From positions 4,786,001 through 4,850,000 of the forward strand of contig JANTQA010000042.1 of the NCBI GenBank assembly GCA_027625915.1: a stretch of DNA of 64,000 bases. Direction: 5' to 3'. A model generated the notes under the pieces. That model made no database searches. It was not told the origin of the DNA and was given only the letters and a program-made list of their open reading frames with translations. The translations under genes and the position numbers were made by a program. Positions 49,257-61,302 of this stretch are shown here, piece after piece (the first letter of the stretch is position 1; the number at the start of each line of letters is the position of its first letter). The stretch comes from Anaeramoeba flamelloides (lineage: Eukaryota > Metamonada > Anaeramoebidae).

Positions 49257-49351
49257 GATTCTCTGAAATTCAAGTTATGTGGGGGTTGAAAACCAATTTC
49301 TTTGATAATAAAAATGATTTACAAGATCCCAGTAAAATGTGGAAGATTTAA
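49257..49351 (+). other. Possible lone terminal exon
   Basis: After the acceptor gaaaatattttag, the plus strand reads FSEIQVMWGLKTNFFDNKND then LQDPSKMWKI and TAA. The codon use looks coding against A/T flanks. No upstream exon or family was identified. Confidence 0.2.
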
Positions 49352-51690
49352 AATATTCAAATTTTTAGGATTGTTGGTTAAAAACAAAAAAAAAAACATT
49401 TATTGATTAAAAACTTGTTTGAATTTTCTGAACAAAGTAATACACTATTTTAAATAAAATAAATTTAATAATAAATGGCCCAATTTTTTTTTATTTTTAC
49501 TTTTTACTTTTTGTTATTGTTTATTGAGATTAAAAAAAAAAATATTTCTAGTATTTATAGAACCGAATATTAAAATCGTAATTTTTTTATTATAATAGAT
49601 AAATTCAATTTATAAAAATATTTATATTCAAATTTTGTTTTATAATATGCGAATGATGTTGAAATGGGGTTTACTTGTTATTTTACCTATAACTTCTCTT
49701 AGATTCTACATTGTCTAAAAGTCTTTTATAGTATTTCTCTGGGGTATTTTATATTTTAATATAGATTGGAATAGGAGCAAGTGATTTTTATTTTGAAATT
49801 TAGAGAGAGAGAAATTTTTGATTTGAGGGAGGAGAAATTTAAAAATTTTTTGAACGATATAAGTTTTGATAAGGTAATTTTGACTTCTTAAATAGGTTGT
49901 GAGAAGTAAAGATGTTAAAAAATCAATTTAATTTTATATAATTTTTTGTTCAAATTATAGAATTTTTTGTTATTTTTTTTTTTTATTTTCACAAAAAATG
50001 CATGTTTTTTACATATTAACAACAAAAAACTTCCATGACCTTTCTTTTATTGGTATTGTTAAATTGAAAGGGTAATAGAAACAAAAATTAAAATTCCTTA
50101 TCCAAATATGAAAAGAGCCACTCAGCTACCATTCAAAACTTCTGTATTATACCAATCCAGAAAGTTTCTAATTAAAATTTGATTCTAGAAAGGAGGGAAC
50201 CCAAAAGGTTTGTGTTTAGAATGGCCTTGTAAAAGTAAGCAAATATTCCAATAGCGTGTTCTTAAAGGAATACTTGTGAGCTAGCTCAACCCACTACCCA
50301 ATGTTAAACAAGCTGATCAATCGATTTCATGGTATTGTTGCTACCATCGAGAGAATACTTCTATTACTCCAAATAAACAAAATCCTGAAAGGAAAAGAAA
50401 AAAGAATGGGTTTATTGACACCATAGAAAGAAAGAAAACCAAATCAAAAACAAATAAAGTCATTTTAAGGTTTATTCAGAAATATAAGAACAAAATATAC
50501 TCTTTTTAAGTGTAGAAACATATTTAATCGACTTTTAAGAAAGTTTAGTCAAGGGATCTTGTTAAAATTTACAATTTTTGTTTTTTTTTTTGAAAATTTT
50601 AATTGTACAAACCTTACTGTAAAAAGATTTTTTAAATGTAACTAGGATATTGAAACTTTGAAACCAAAACATTATTTACTACTCCATTTATTAAGAGTAT
50701 GAGATACAAACTATTATTCTTAAAAATCAGAGGTAAAAACCATACTGATAAATTCAAAGAAATATCTGAAAATTTTTTACTTCATTTTCCTTTTTGAAAT
50801 TTTTTTATTAGAAGCTTAGAAGAAAGTACTCTATTGGTTTAAATGTTAAAAGACTTTATAAAATTAGTTGATCCTCCAAAAGATTCTTTTTGTTGTCGTG
50901 TTTTAAAAGTGGTGCTCCAAGATGACAAAATGTGAAATTGAACAAAAAATTTTATTACATAAATCTGAATTTATCAGTATTTGTTACATATATAACATCT
51001 TTGTTATTTTTAACTGACTTTTATTCAAAGAAGGTTCGAAATCTAGAAAACACTCCCTTTCCTTTCTAATTTTTCGAACTTCAATTCTGAGTAGTTGAAT
51101 TTTCAATTTTTCAATTAATATTGCTTAATAAGATCTTTAAAGTAATTATGTAGTGTTATAGGTGTATTTTTGAATATTTTGAGGAAAAGTTTCCCTTTTA
51201 CACTCCCACGCGAAACGTGTATGGATAGAAAAGGCAATTTCTCAATTTTCTTTACTTTATTATTTTTTTAAAAGTAAATTACCCAAATGAAAAAGATCAC
51301 TAAAAACAAGAAAAAATAGCTAGATACCATTTTTTTATTAATATTTTTTTAATTTTTTTGAGATCAATTTACAGATTCTCTTTTTTGTTTGATTTTGGGA
51401 TTTTATTTCTTTAAGTTAGCTTGAACCTTTCCTCAAGAATTGTACTAATATAAACTATCATTCAAAATCATTGGCCCATCAAAAATCAAAATTTAAAGAA
51501 AAATATTTTTAATACTTGAAGTAATCTATTATAATATCAAAATTTTTATTTTAGTATTTGGTTCACTACTCCAGGGGTATTTGTTTTTCTTCAAAAAATA
51601 AAAAATAAAAAAAGTTAAAAAAAAATTTTAAAAAAAATTGGGCAATTTATTTTGTATGAAGCATTACATGAAAAAAATTTTTTTTATAAA

Positions 51691-52803
51691 TTAATAAAAC
51701 CCATTTAACGATTCTCCTTCCCTTTGAATAACTAAATCTAATCTCTTTGTCATATTTGAAACCAATTTTTTCTTTAATTCATCTGTTACTTCTTTCAAAT
51801 TTTTCATTTTCATTTTCCATTTTAACAAAACACTTTTGAAAAAATAAAAAAGAGAAAAAATGATTTATTTGCAAACTTTTCATTGTGAGAGGAAAAACTT
51901 CAAAACGATACAAAAGCAATTCAAAATTGAAATATAAGGTGGGTCATTTATTTTGAATTTTAGTTTATTTGAAATTTTGAGATTAGATTGTGTACGATAA
52001 GGTGGTTTCTGTTTATTTGTACCAACAGTCTTTTAGGAACTTACTTTTGAAAGAACTGTTATTTTTGGAAAGGTTATTCAAACCTTAATAATTTCAAATA
52101 ATAATTTTGATCCCAAACAGAAATTGGTGGTGTTTTGTTGAGAATGGAAATAATAAAGTTTTGGTCTTACAAATAAAGGGATCTTTTGAATTTGAAAATG
52201 AAATTTAGCTATTACTGGTATTTGAATTCAAAATGGGAAAAATTTTCACTGAATTTTTAATTTCCTTTTTCCGAAATGAGTTTTTAAATTACAACTTTCT
52301 TTAATGAGAACTTAATTTAGCAACGAAAAATATGGAAAAGGAATCGAAAATTTTTTCCCATTTAATATGCTAACACCATTAGTGCCTTTTTTTTTTCCAA
52401 TCCAACGAAATTTGAAGGCAAAGGAAATTCAGCCTTTTTTGGTGTTAGTTTAAAAATCTCATTTTTTAATAAACGAATATTAAAAAAAAAATTTATTTTA
52501 AAAACCAAAATAAAAAAAAATAATAAACTATTTTGGCGATTTTCAACAACAAAATCAGAATACAGAGTGAAAATATAAAAAGTACAAGATCCTTTCCAAA
52601 TAACGAAATAATAAAATTTTTTAAACTTTAAAATTGAAAATTTTCTATTTGAGAAATACCAAATCTCATCACAACTGGTGATATCCAAATTATTTTGAAT
52701 CACCAAATGGCTACTTGGGTATATTAATCCACAATTGAACAATTGTGGAAGGACTACCAGCGGTAACAAAAAATATCATTTCAAATTTGATCTTACTTTT
52801 CAT
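51691..52803 (-). CDS. Possible small two-exon gene with helical C-terminus
   Basis: The minus-strand exon 52803-52715 starts MKSKIKFEMIFFVTAGSPST and ends in phase 2 before gtagcc. Exon 51832-51691 follows the strong acceptor ttttttattttttcaaaag with one base, reads VLLKWKMKMKNLKEV and continues to DLVIQREGESLNGFY and TAA. The phases agree and give 76 residues: a hydrophobic half and a long charged helix. The VIQRE segment loosely recalls the zero-layer arginine of R-SNAREs, but spacing is off by one and no membrane anchor follows. The donor is atypical. The intron (882 bp) contains a MITE. It is plausible but unproven. Confidence 0.35.
52216..52376. mobile_element. Small MITE, tgggaaaaattttcact family
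   Basis: The left end aaaatgggaaaaattttcac is mirrored by cgaaaattttttcccattta, 160 bp in total. It belongs to the same family as 25870-26030 and lies within the intron of the candidate small gene. Confidence 0.65.
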
Positions 52804-53149
52804 TTTCAGTATTGTTCATTAAAAATAATCCTATTTAAATTTGCCTTGTTGGTTTCCGAAGATTCATTCAAGTTTTTGATCAATAGAGGCTTTTTTTTCA
52901 AAATCCCACAAAAAAATCCTACAATCTGCAATATTTTGGCTTTCCTTTAATTGCGATTTTTGAAAATCATTTTTATTGATTGAACTTCGCATTAAAGACC
53001 CCACAGAGCTTCCAATTAGGACAGTCCTTAAAACTTTTTAATTGAAAAAAAACATTTGGTTTGCTCCATTAGAGAGTTTTAAAAATGCTAGTACTACTAT
53101 CAGTAACCAAAACAATACCCTAACGAATTTAAAGTTCACAATTTTGATT

Positions 53150-53270
53150 TTACTTATTGTTGTAAAATAAATAGAACAAAATTTTCATTCAGCTTTCCAA
53201 AACAAAGGTTTTACAAATCATTTAACTTTACAAATTTTTAATTCTTAAAATACAGCTTAAATTATTTAAT
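53150..53270. repeat. Partial end of the ATTTTCATTC element
   Basis: It shares gaacaaaattttcattcagc, tttccaaaacaa and aaatttttaattcttaaaat with 27480-27590. Only one end is present. Confidence 0.5.
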
Positions 53271-53439
53271 TTACCTCTAAAAAATTGGGCACATTGATTT
53301 TATTTTAATTCTTGAGCTAAATTTTTTTTAGGAAAACAATATGAAAATTCCGATCTTTGGATTTTGCAATGAATAGAATTGACAAAACACTTTATATACT
53401 CACAAAGGTTTACCATTTCTCAAAAGTGATTACTTTTTT

Positions 53440-53640
53440 GTAAAGTGTTTACCTTAATTTTAACTTTTTTCAAAGTTTTCTGTTTTCCAAAAGCGAAAAC
53501 TCTTTGTAAAATGAAGATCTTCATATACCAACCTTTATTCATTATATTATTGTTGATTCTTGACCACTTTAGTAAAATTGAAAACTTGAAAAAAGTTTTA
53601 ATTCTGAAAAAAGTTTTCACTTTATGAAAATGGTTGTATA
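53440..53640. repeat. Direct repeat pair with 55065-55245
   Basis: Blocks aaagcgaaaactctttgtaa, tgaagatcttcatataccaa and ttttaattctgaaaaaagtt recur in the same order at 55065-55245. The two are about 1.6 kb apart, and the ends are unclear. Confidence 0.6.
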
Positions 53641-53939
53641 TTGTTCACCAACTCTTGTTTGATTGATCGTTGAATTTTGATTTTATTTTTAAAAAAATAC
53701 TTGAGCAAAAACCAATGACCAAAAATTAAACTTTCTTTCCATACACACACAAGATTGATTGGAAAGGGAAAATACTGACTGAATAAATAACAACCCCTGG
53801 AACCTAATCAATCTTTTTGGTTATTCACCTCCGAACGAATCAAAATTAATTGCAAAATCGAAAATTAAAAAGCAAAGAATATTATGAAGACACACGAAAG
53901 GAAGAAAGGAAGGAATTCAAATTTATTAAAAGAACACAT

Positions 53940-54260
53940 CAATTAGATGAGTTGACAAAATTTCAAAGCAGTTGATTATGTCCAAAACAAGTTTACCCAA
54001 CTATAAAATTTTCATAAAAACCAAAAAGTGAAATATTAACAAGTTCGCATTACCCAACTTTATGTGAATGCTACTAATGAGTTAATGGGGAAAGATCGTT
54101 TATATGTCCTTTGGTATTTGTATGGTTCTACAATAATTGAGAACTAATACTAAGGTCTATTGATAAAATTATGCATTGAGATATCAGATAACTTAACCAA
54201 AAAATTCGTATTGGTTTCAGATTTTTTATTGAAAAATAATCAAATTATTAAGTCTTTCTT
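53940..54260 (+). pseudogene. Decayed coding stretch, unknown family
   Basis: One plus-strand frame reads in pieces AVDYVQNKFTQL, VRITQLYVNATNELMGKDRL then YVLWYLYGSTIIEN, and later DFLLKNNQIIKSFF, with several stops between. Its base composition is richer than its flanks. It looks like a broken gene, but I cannot name it. Confidence 0.35.
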
Positions 54261-56873
54261 TTGCTTCTAAGGTGAATTTTCCAGGTTTTAAAAAAAGTAC
54301 TAAGCGTCTATTTTGTGAACCTTTCATTGGTTTGTTTTCTTGTAATTTTTTTGTGTAATTATCTGAAAAAATTGTGGCAAATCAACCGAAATCCAAAATT
54401 CTATTATTTTCATGTTTAAAATAATTATCGTAATTTTTTTGAAAATTAAGAATATTTTTTAAACTGAATAATTCGAGATCTTTGAGGTTTTTTTTTAAAA
54501 TTTTATTTTGTTTCGTTTCCTTCCGATATATTTTGAATTTATTTTAACAAAAATGTAAATACTTTTTTAAAGCAAGTATTCTGAAATATTTTTGGAATTG
54601 TGAACTTATTAAAAATGAGAAAAATGTATCAAACGTTTTAACAACAATAGTTCTTTTCTGAAAATGGATGGAAAAAGAAAGTGAGGTATTTGAGTTCAAC
54701 TCATTTTTTAGGTTATTTAGAAATTTCGAGCGACTATAAAATTTGTTGTAGTTTGGAATTTCTATTAATTTGTCGTTAAGATTATGGACTATTACCAATA
54801 ACCAAAATTTTGAATGGGATGATTGGATATTTAACCAACTTGATTAAATTTTTTCCAATTTATAATATTTTTGCTGAATTGTCAGTTAACACAAACAATT
54901 AGTCTTGAAACCAAAACAAAGTAATTGGATTGTTTGATGGGGATTTGTTGAACAAACAGTGATCTTTTCAACTTCTTTTTTATTTAGATTAAACCTGCTA
55001 AAAATTATCCTGTTTGATCTTGAAAGGAATTTTCCAAAAGTGTTTAATTTTTTTTTAAGAATTACCAGTATTTTAACTTTTTTTCAAGTTTTCGATTTTG
55101 CAAAAAGCGAAAACTTTTTGTAAAATATAGATCTTCATATACCATCCTTTATTCATTCTATTTTTGTTGTCTCTTTATTTAAAAAAAAAAATGTGAAAAC
55201 TGTTTTAATTCTGAAAAAAGATTTCCTTTTTTGAAAATGGAAAAGTTGATACAGCTTTAAGAAAGTAACCATATTCCCAAAACTACTCAGTCTTTTTTCT
55301 TCTTTTTTTTCTTTATTTGTTGAAAAAAAAATTGGATTTGGAAAATTAACTGTGTTCTTACATTCAGTAAAATTCACGGGTTTTAAAATTCTTTACCCAT
55401 CTATAGGGGGGTTATTATCGTTTTTTGTTCCTGAATTAATTTTTTGAAAACTACTATTTACAATTATAAAAATGCCAAGCTAATTTATTCTTATAATTTT
55501 TATAATTTATGGTAACATTCGAAAAATTTCGATATGAATCTTTTGATCAAGAGAAACCATTCTGTTGAAGGGAAATTTCATTTAACCAATAACAAAAAAT
55601 TAACGAATTATGCAAAAAAAAATCTCTTTAAAATCAATTAATATCTATTTCCGATCCTGGTTTCCAGTTTTTTTGTTGTGTTTGTTTCCTCTTGAAAAGT
55701 TTTTATATATCTTTATTTTTGGAAATTTTCTAATCGTTTTTTTTTAATTTGTAATTCTTGGTTTGAATGATTGAAGAATAGTGAGATGGATGGTGTTGTT
55801 TAGTAGTTTTTTCACTGGAAACCTTTTCTTGTGATTGCTAAATATTGTTGTTGATGAAATTACACATAATTATTTTACTGTTTTTGAAAGTTGTTAAAAT
55901 TTTGGGTAAACTATTGTATGTTCTAAAAGGATTGTCTGTTTCCAGGGCCATGTTTTAGTATGATAATGTTCAGCATGATGAACTTTATTTTTTCTGAAAA
56001 AAAAAAAGTAGTTGCATAATTTTTCTTATTCCCATTTCGATAATCAAGTGATTAGAATGTTTTCTCGTCTCGTATTGATTGCCTTTCTTTGCGATTTTTT
56101 ACGATTTTGGCAAGTTTTTTTTTTTTGCAAAGTTTGTTTTTTTACAATTTTGCTCTATTCCTTTCTGAGAAAATATGTTTTCACTACCAATATTTTCATA
56201 TCTTCAAAAAAATTACAGAACGAATTGACCAAACACAGAGAATTGGAACTGGGGTTGTAAATTGTGCTTTGTTCAAGATTATTTGGTTAGTAATTTTTTT
56301 TTTCCAACATACTTTTAATTTTTTTTCCAACAAAAAATAATATTTTTCACTTCGACACAAGAATCAATAAATCTGATTGTTCTGTTCCAAAAAACCATGG
56401 TCTGATAACTGGAAAAGGAATTTAATTTTTCCAAAAACAAAAAATGTCTTACAATTCAAAAAATTGGAGTGACGAATAAAAAAATTTTAACCGATTTTGA
56501 AATTTGTTCCAATTTTTTAAAAAAATTGGAACAAATTCTTTTCAAAAAATAAATTGTTTAGTAGAAATTTACATCAACAATTTGACCACCTCCACCAATT
56601 ACTAATTCACTTGTTATAGTTTTCTGAATTTGAGTCAAAACGAAAATCTTTATTTGTTGCGAATAAAACTAATTTTCCCCCAATTTAGTCAAACCCGTTT
56701 GTTCAAACCCACCACCCTCAATAACCCTCCCAATTTCTTGTAATTATTCTGATCTTTAAAAAGTAAAAATATAAAAAATTTTAATTTAAAAAAGAAATTT
56801 CACCAAACAATAATCATTAATTTTTCAGAATTAATTTTTTTTAATATTAACTTGTAAAATAATATTATACCAT

Positions 56874-58061
56874 ATGAAACTCTTATTTATCTTTTTCTTG
56901 CTTTTCACTATTGCCTTGACTGATGGTATTCCATTAGGACCAACCCCAGACATGCCAACGGAATCATCAGACATCACAGTCATCAGTAAATTATCTATGA
57001 GATACCCAGAAGAGATTGCAATTGATCCAACAGGAACCTTTTATTTGACCGGAACAGCCGATGGGTATGTCTACAAAGTTATTCTTGAAACCAATGAAGT
57101 TAGCACTTTTCTGACACCAAGAGATTTCAATCCAGAACACTTTGAAGAAATGACAGATGAAGAAATTGAAAGTTATTGTGATGGAGACCAAACCCAAACA
57201 CACATTCTTGAACCTGTTTGTGGACGTGTTCTTGGAATCAAATTTTTCATGAATAAAAAAAAAACATATGCTTACATTGTAAATTCTTATTTTGGTATCT
57301 GGGAATTGAGATTCAAAAAAAATGGAAAACACAAAATGAAAAACATCTTCGAACAAACTGGTGTTTTCTTGAACGACGTTTATCGAATTGATGACAAGCT
57401 CTATTATACCAACAGTCACACAAGCGTACAAAGATATGCAGTTATTAATGTTGTCTTAGATCCTAACCCAATTGGACAAGGGTCTTTTAATGTTTATGAT
57501 ATGGATACAAACGAACACACAACACTTATTGATGGATTATTCTTTGCCAATGGTATCACACTCTCCTCTGACGAAAGCTTCTTTTATATCTCAGAAACAG
57601 ACGCTGCTAGAATTGTCAAATACGAAATTGCCACAGGTGAAACTTCATACCTTGTTGAAAATCTTCCTGTTCTCACTGATAACATTTACCTCGAAAAATC
57701 TGAATTATGTGATGATTCAGACGTTTGTTCTAACGATGGTACACTTGTTGTTCCAGGTTACCACAGAGTTGAAGGTCTCGATGATGTATTAAGAGACTTT
57801 TCTGCCATGGCTGAATTCCTTACCCAAAATTTCACTCACGTCGTCGTCCCTACTTTCAAAAGCTGGATCAAACCAGTTGGGACAATCTGCGAAGTTGACG
57901 AAGCTACAGGTGAAATCACAAAGATGGTTTTCTCAAACGGTTTCCCAGTGGATCCGGATTCATTCTTACTTGCTGCTTCTGCTCACAAACTCGGTACAAA
58001 CGAATATATCACAGGATCTGTCTTTTACCCTGCAGTCTTCCGTTTCCAATTAAACGAATAA
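56874..58061 (+). CDS. Secreted strictosidine-synthase/APMAP-like protein
   Basis: This is a single exon of 395 residues. Residues 1-17 (MKLLFIFFLLFTIALTD) form a clear signal peptide without further membrane segments. The rest fits the six-bladed beta-propeller of the strictosidine synthase-like/SMP-30/APMAP group: YPEEIAIDPTGTFYLTG near residue 43, CGRVLGIKF, GVFLNDVYRIDDKLYYTNS, then the signature FANGITLSSDESFFYISETD and VENLPVLTDNI. The last two correspond to the family's conserved NG...SSD...Y.SET and DN(I) motifs. Several Cys residues and NFT suggest lumenal maturation. Members outside plants are usually esterase/lactonase-like, and true strictosidine synthesis is not expected. The start ATG follows an A/T leader ending ttataccat, and the stop is TAA. 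Confidence 0.88.
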   Translation: MKLLFIFFLLFTIALTDGIPLGPTPDMPTESSDITVISKLSMRYPEEIAIDPTGTFYLTGTADGYVYKVILETNEVSTFLTPRDFNPEHFEEMTDEEIESYCDGDQTQTHILEPVCGRVLGIKFFMNKKKTYAYIVNSYFGIWELRFKKNGKHKMKNIFEQTGVFLNDVYRIDDKLYYTNSHTSVQRYAVINVVLDPNPIGQGSFNVYDMDTNEHTTLIDGLFFANGITLSSDESFFYISETDAARIVKYEIATGETSYLVENLPVLTDNIYLEKSELCDDSDVCSNDGTLVVPGYHRVEGLDDVLRDFSAMAEFLTQNFTHVVVPTFKSWIKPVGTICEVDEATGEITKMVFSNGFPVDPDSFLLAASAHKLGTNEYITGSVFYPAVFRFQLNE

Positions 58062-58641
58062 ATTTATTCTTGTTCTTGATTTCAAAATTTAAATTTCATT
58101 TTTTTTTACATTTTTTAGAAACACTCTAATTTTCATCATTAAGATTTTAGAATTTTTTCACATATAATTTTCAAAATTATATTTTTTTTTATTATGTTGA
58201 TCCTATTTAATAAATTTTTTTTTTCTCAAGTTACTCAGATACATTTTTTACAGATCTTTCAATAAAAAAATAAAAATTTTTCATTTTATTTTAAATTTGT
58301 TTTTAATTTTTTTCTGCATTTTTTCACAAAAAATAATAAAAAGTTTATTTTGATTTTTCTTTTTGATAATAAATCAATTTTAGGGAGGTATATTTTTCAG
58401 TTCGTTTAATTTTTTTGAATATTCAAAGCAATGGGAATTCAATAGCGGAGAATAACAATACAATTTTTGATCCAACAACTTTTCCTAAACAAACAGCGAA
58501 TTTGTTCACAAATATGTAATTAAAAGATAATACTCATACAAGTAAAGATCATTTCCTAATTCTTATGGATTTACAGAACTCATAGAAAGGTGAGAGTATT
58601 GTAGATGATCCAAATTAGAGAAATAATTGTCAAGAAATATA

Positions 58642-59602
58642 CATTCGGTTCCACTTTGAAGACACAAACTTTCAATGAAAATTAAGTCACCAAAATAAAT
58701 CCACAAATTAAGCCACAAAATTCTGAATACAGTAATATAATTAGTGATTAAAAAAAATCCAAAAAATGAGCTTTAATTTGAGATTTTTTTGTTCCTTAAA
58801 ATTTCGTTGAAAGTTTGTGCTTTGAAAATGGAAAGGGTGTTTGAAATATTCCCGAAAATACCAGTAAATTTTTTAACGACATAAAAACACGTTATGGAAA
58901 AAATCTAAGATTCCCTAGTGCCAATATACTCAGTTTAACGGAAAAATAACAATTTTACTTTCAGACAAAATATTTTTTTTTTGAATTTTCTACTTTAAAC
59001 TACTTTGAAGAGGTTTTGGTACCTTTTGAGTATATTTGTGTAATTGTTGGTATTTATTAGGGTAAGGTTAGGTATGTCAAGGTATTGGTATTGGTTGTGT
59101 TTGTATGTTTTGGTTAAACCAGTTCCTTTTATGGAATGGGAATTTAAATAAAGTTTGGCTTGAGTCACCTTAAGTAGGGTTTGGGTATGTGTTGTACGAG
59201 TAGATATTACTCTGTTATTTTTAGATTTTATTTAATATTACAAAATTATGGGTAATGATAAACAATTAGAAATTTTCTATTCAAGTACATTTTCTCTTAT
59301 TAATTTAATACGATTTCGAAATTATCAGAAATGTTACAGTCATCTAGTTACTTATTCCTTTCACACAAAATGGGTTGAATACCTTTCCCTAAAATTTACT
59401 TTTTTTGACTTTTGATATTTTCAGTAAAAAAATTTTTTTTTCAAAAATAAAAGCCGAATTTACCTTTATACTGAGTATATTGGCACCAGGTTTTGATAGA
59501 AGTTGTTCATAAAGTGTTTTTTTCGTGGTTAAAATATTTTCGAGTAATATCGATTTTCGGGTATTTTCGGGAATATTTGATAGATTCAAATGGAACTGAC
59601 AG
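58642..59602. mobile_element. PAL copy G, split by another element
   Basis: The left arm and most of the right arm of a diverged PAL palindrome lie at 58642-58832 (cattcggttccacttt to tttgtgctttgaaaatgga). Its last bases (actgacag) appear only at 59595-59602. The gap is filled by a separate inverted-repeat element. Confidence 0.75.
58833..59587. mobile_element. Inverted-repeat element inserted in PAL copy G
   Basis: The ends tttgaaatattcccgaaaat and attttcgggaatatttgata are inverted, and aaatgga is duplicated at both borders (58826-58832 and 59588-59594). A second inner inverted match is tgccaatatactcagt at 58919 against 59470-59485. The 7-bp duplication suggests a transposase making 7-8 bp target duplications. 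It was the only copy seen. Confidence 0.7.
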
Positions 59603-60709
59603 ATATTGAGTTTGAAATCAAAGTTTCTCTAAGAAATTTGTGGTTATTTTTACTTGTAGGTAAAAAGAATCTTTTGTAACAATAGATATTCATTTTTATA
59701 GAATATATACTTTGTCTTGATTTAGGGAAATTATTTCTCATCAACAAGTTGATGTTTCCCCAAAAGGAACTGTTTTTTTTTTTTCATGGGGTACAACAGA
59801 CCAAATAATGGGGTTTTTAGAAAAATCTGTCCTAAATTTTCAGATCTTTTTGTCTCAGATCTTCAATAAAAATAATTTTTTCTCTTGGATAATCAAACCA
59901 AAATAAAAGATTTTTAAATTTTAAATTTAAATTTATTTTTATTTGCACCTTTAATAAAAATAAAAATGGAGTAAAAGAAAAAGGTTATTTTTTACACAAA
60001 GGTATTTGAAATTTAAATAACATTTATTTTCATCTTGTTCTTGTTTTATTATTCTTCAGAATCTGTCATTCAGGATTTTTATTACACTCAAAGTTTGCTA
60101 CATAAATAATGCGTAAAATATATAAACAAAGAATCCAAATTTCTACCCTTTTCTTTGAAATTGCCATAATCGTCTTCAAGAAATGATCGGTAAGCTGGAG
60201 TAAAAATATTAATAGATTTCTTTATGAAAAAAGGAATATTTGACTGTCCTTTGATCTTCATAATATCGACTTGCCATCTGGAATAAAACTCACCTTTTTA
60301 TAACTCTATTGATTTCGGTAATTTTTACAAAATAGTCATATTGGAAGCATCTTAATGATAAATTCAAATAAATATCTAATAATTTTTATTTGATTAACCA
60401 TTTGAAAAATTTTTATATAACATTTTGAACAAACCCTTAAATTGATTGAAATGTTGAGGAGGTAGCTACATCATATGGCATGTTAAAATTTTTTGAGAGA
60501 GATGAGAAAAAGGTATTTTATTTTAGTGACGTGTGATTGTAGATTCTCGAAAAATTTTTTAAAAAATTATTGGATATTTTTTTTTTAGTAATGTTAAAAA
60601 ATAAAAAAAAGAGAAAAGAATTGAAAAAATTGTTTCAATTTTTATTTTCTTTTATAATAAATATTTTTTTTTTGGGATAAGATAATTTTATATTCTTAGA
60701 ATAAAACTT

Positions 60710-61302
60710 ACTGCTGTGGAAAAAAAGTGTAACATAGTTATTCATTGGGATCATTAAGTGATTAATCTCTATTAATTTTTTTTTCATAAATTTAATAGAG
60801 ATAAGAGAAAATTATTTGCCAATTACTTAAATCTGAAAAACCCTGTTTAATTTCAATATTTAACACATTTCTAGATAAGAAATCCTTATATAGAAATTGT
60901 TCAAAAAAAAATAATAATAATAGAGACCAAATCCTTAATAGAAGCCGGAAACGAAAGGTAAAATCAAAAACAAGAAGAAATCAATTAAATTCTAATAATA
61001 ATCTATTATATTATTTCCAATCAAACCAACAAATACAATTAAAATCTACTTTCTGATCGAAGTACTTGAAATGGTTTGGGAGATCATAAAATTACATATT
61101 TTTTTGAATAAAATTTTAATAATTGATCAATCAAAGAAAAACCCAGAACAAAAGATATTATTCAAAAAAACTTTCATTATGTTGAATCCTTCATTTTATC
61201 TTTTTTTATTTATTCTTTTTTTAATTGATCTTACTTTTGAATTTTCAGGTTCTATTAAGGTTCTCAATTAAAAATGGTGTTGAATTTTTTTTCCACAACA
61301 GT
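60710..61302. mobile_element. Inverted-repeat element, GTTCCCAATTAAAA family, copy 3, with nested MITE
   Basis: The ends actgctgtggaaaaaaagtg and aatttttt ttccacaacagt are inverted, and the right part keeps ttttcaggttctattaaggt. A member of the AGGGACTA family is nested at 60757-60937. Confidence 0.65.
60757..60937. mobile_element. AGGGACTA-family MITE nested in copy 3
   Basis: It shares ttgccaattactt, cacatttctagataagaaat and ccttatatagaaattg with 809-985 in the same order. Its ends are weaker than in that copy. Confidence 0.6.

Larger units (their letters stand above)
43865..56873. other. 13-kb gene-poor interval
   Basis: Apart from the small coding candidates listed separately, it consists of dispersed repeats, inverted-repeat elements and A/T tracts. 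Block 50100-50450 is richer in G+C and looks like decayed coding DNA but gives no consistent frame. Block 51460-51660 repeats 41660-41830. Block 50590-50700 repeats 38570-38660. Block 50850-51230 repeats 61870-62130. Confidence 0.5.

Noticed and set aside
50100-50450. G+C-richer block with short pieces such as GVIEVFSRW
   Set aside because: The resemblance to an integrase core start rests on a few residues in broken DNA. It is not enough to name an element.
51030-51050. ggttcgaaatc, a tRNA B-box-like motif
   Set aside because: There is no matching A box or cloverleaf upstream, and the block is part of a dispersed repeat.
51691-51832. R-SNARE identity for the helical exon
   Set aside because: The arginine-layer spacing is off by one residue and there is no transmembrane anchor or longin domain. 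It is kept only as an unnamed candidate gene.
53445-53640. 60-66 codon frames on both strands
   Set aside because: The DNA is a repeat copied at 55065-55245 with shifted frames, so the frames are not conserved.
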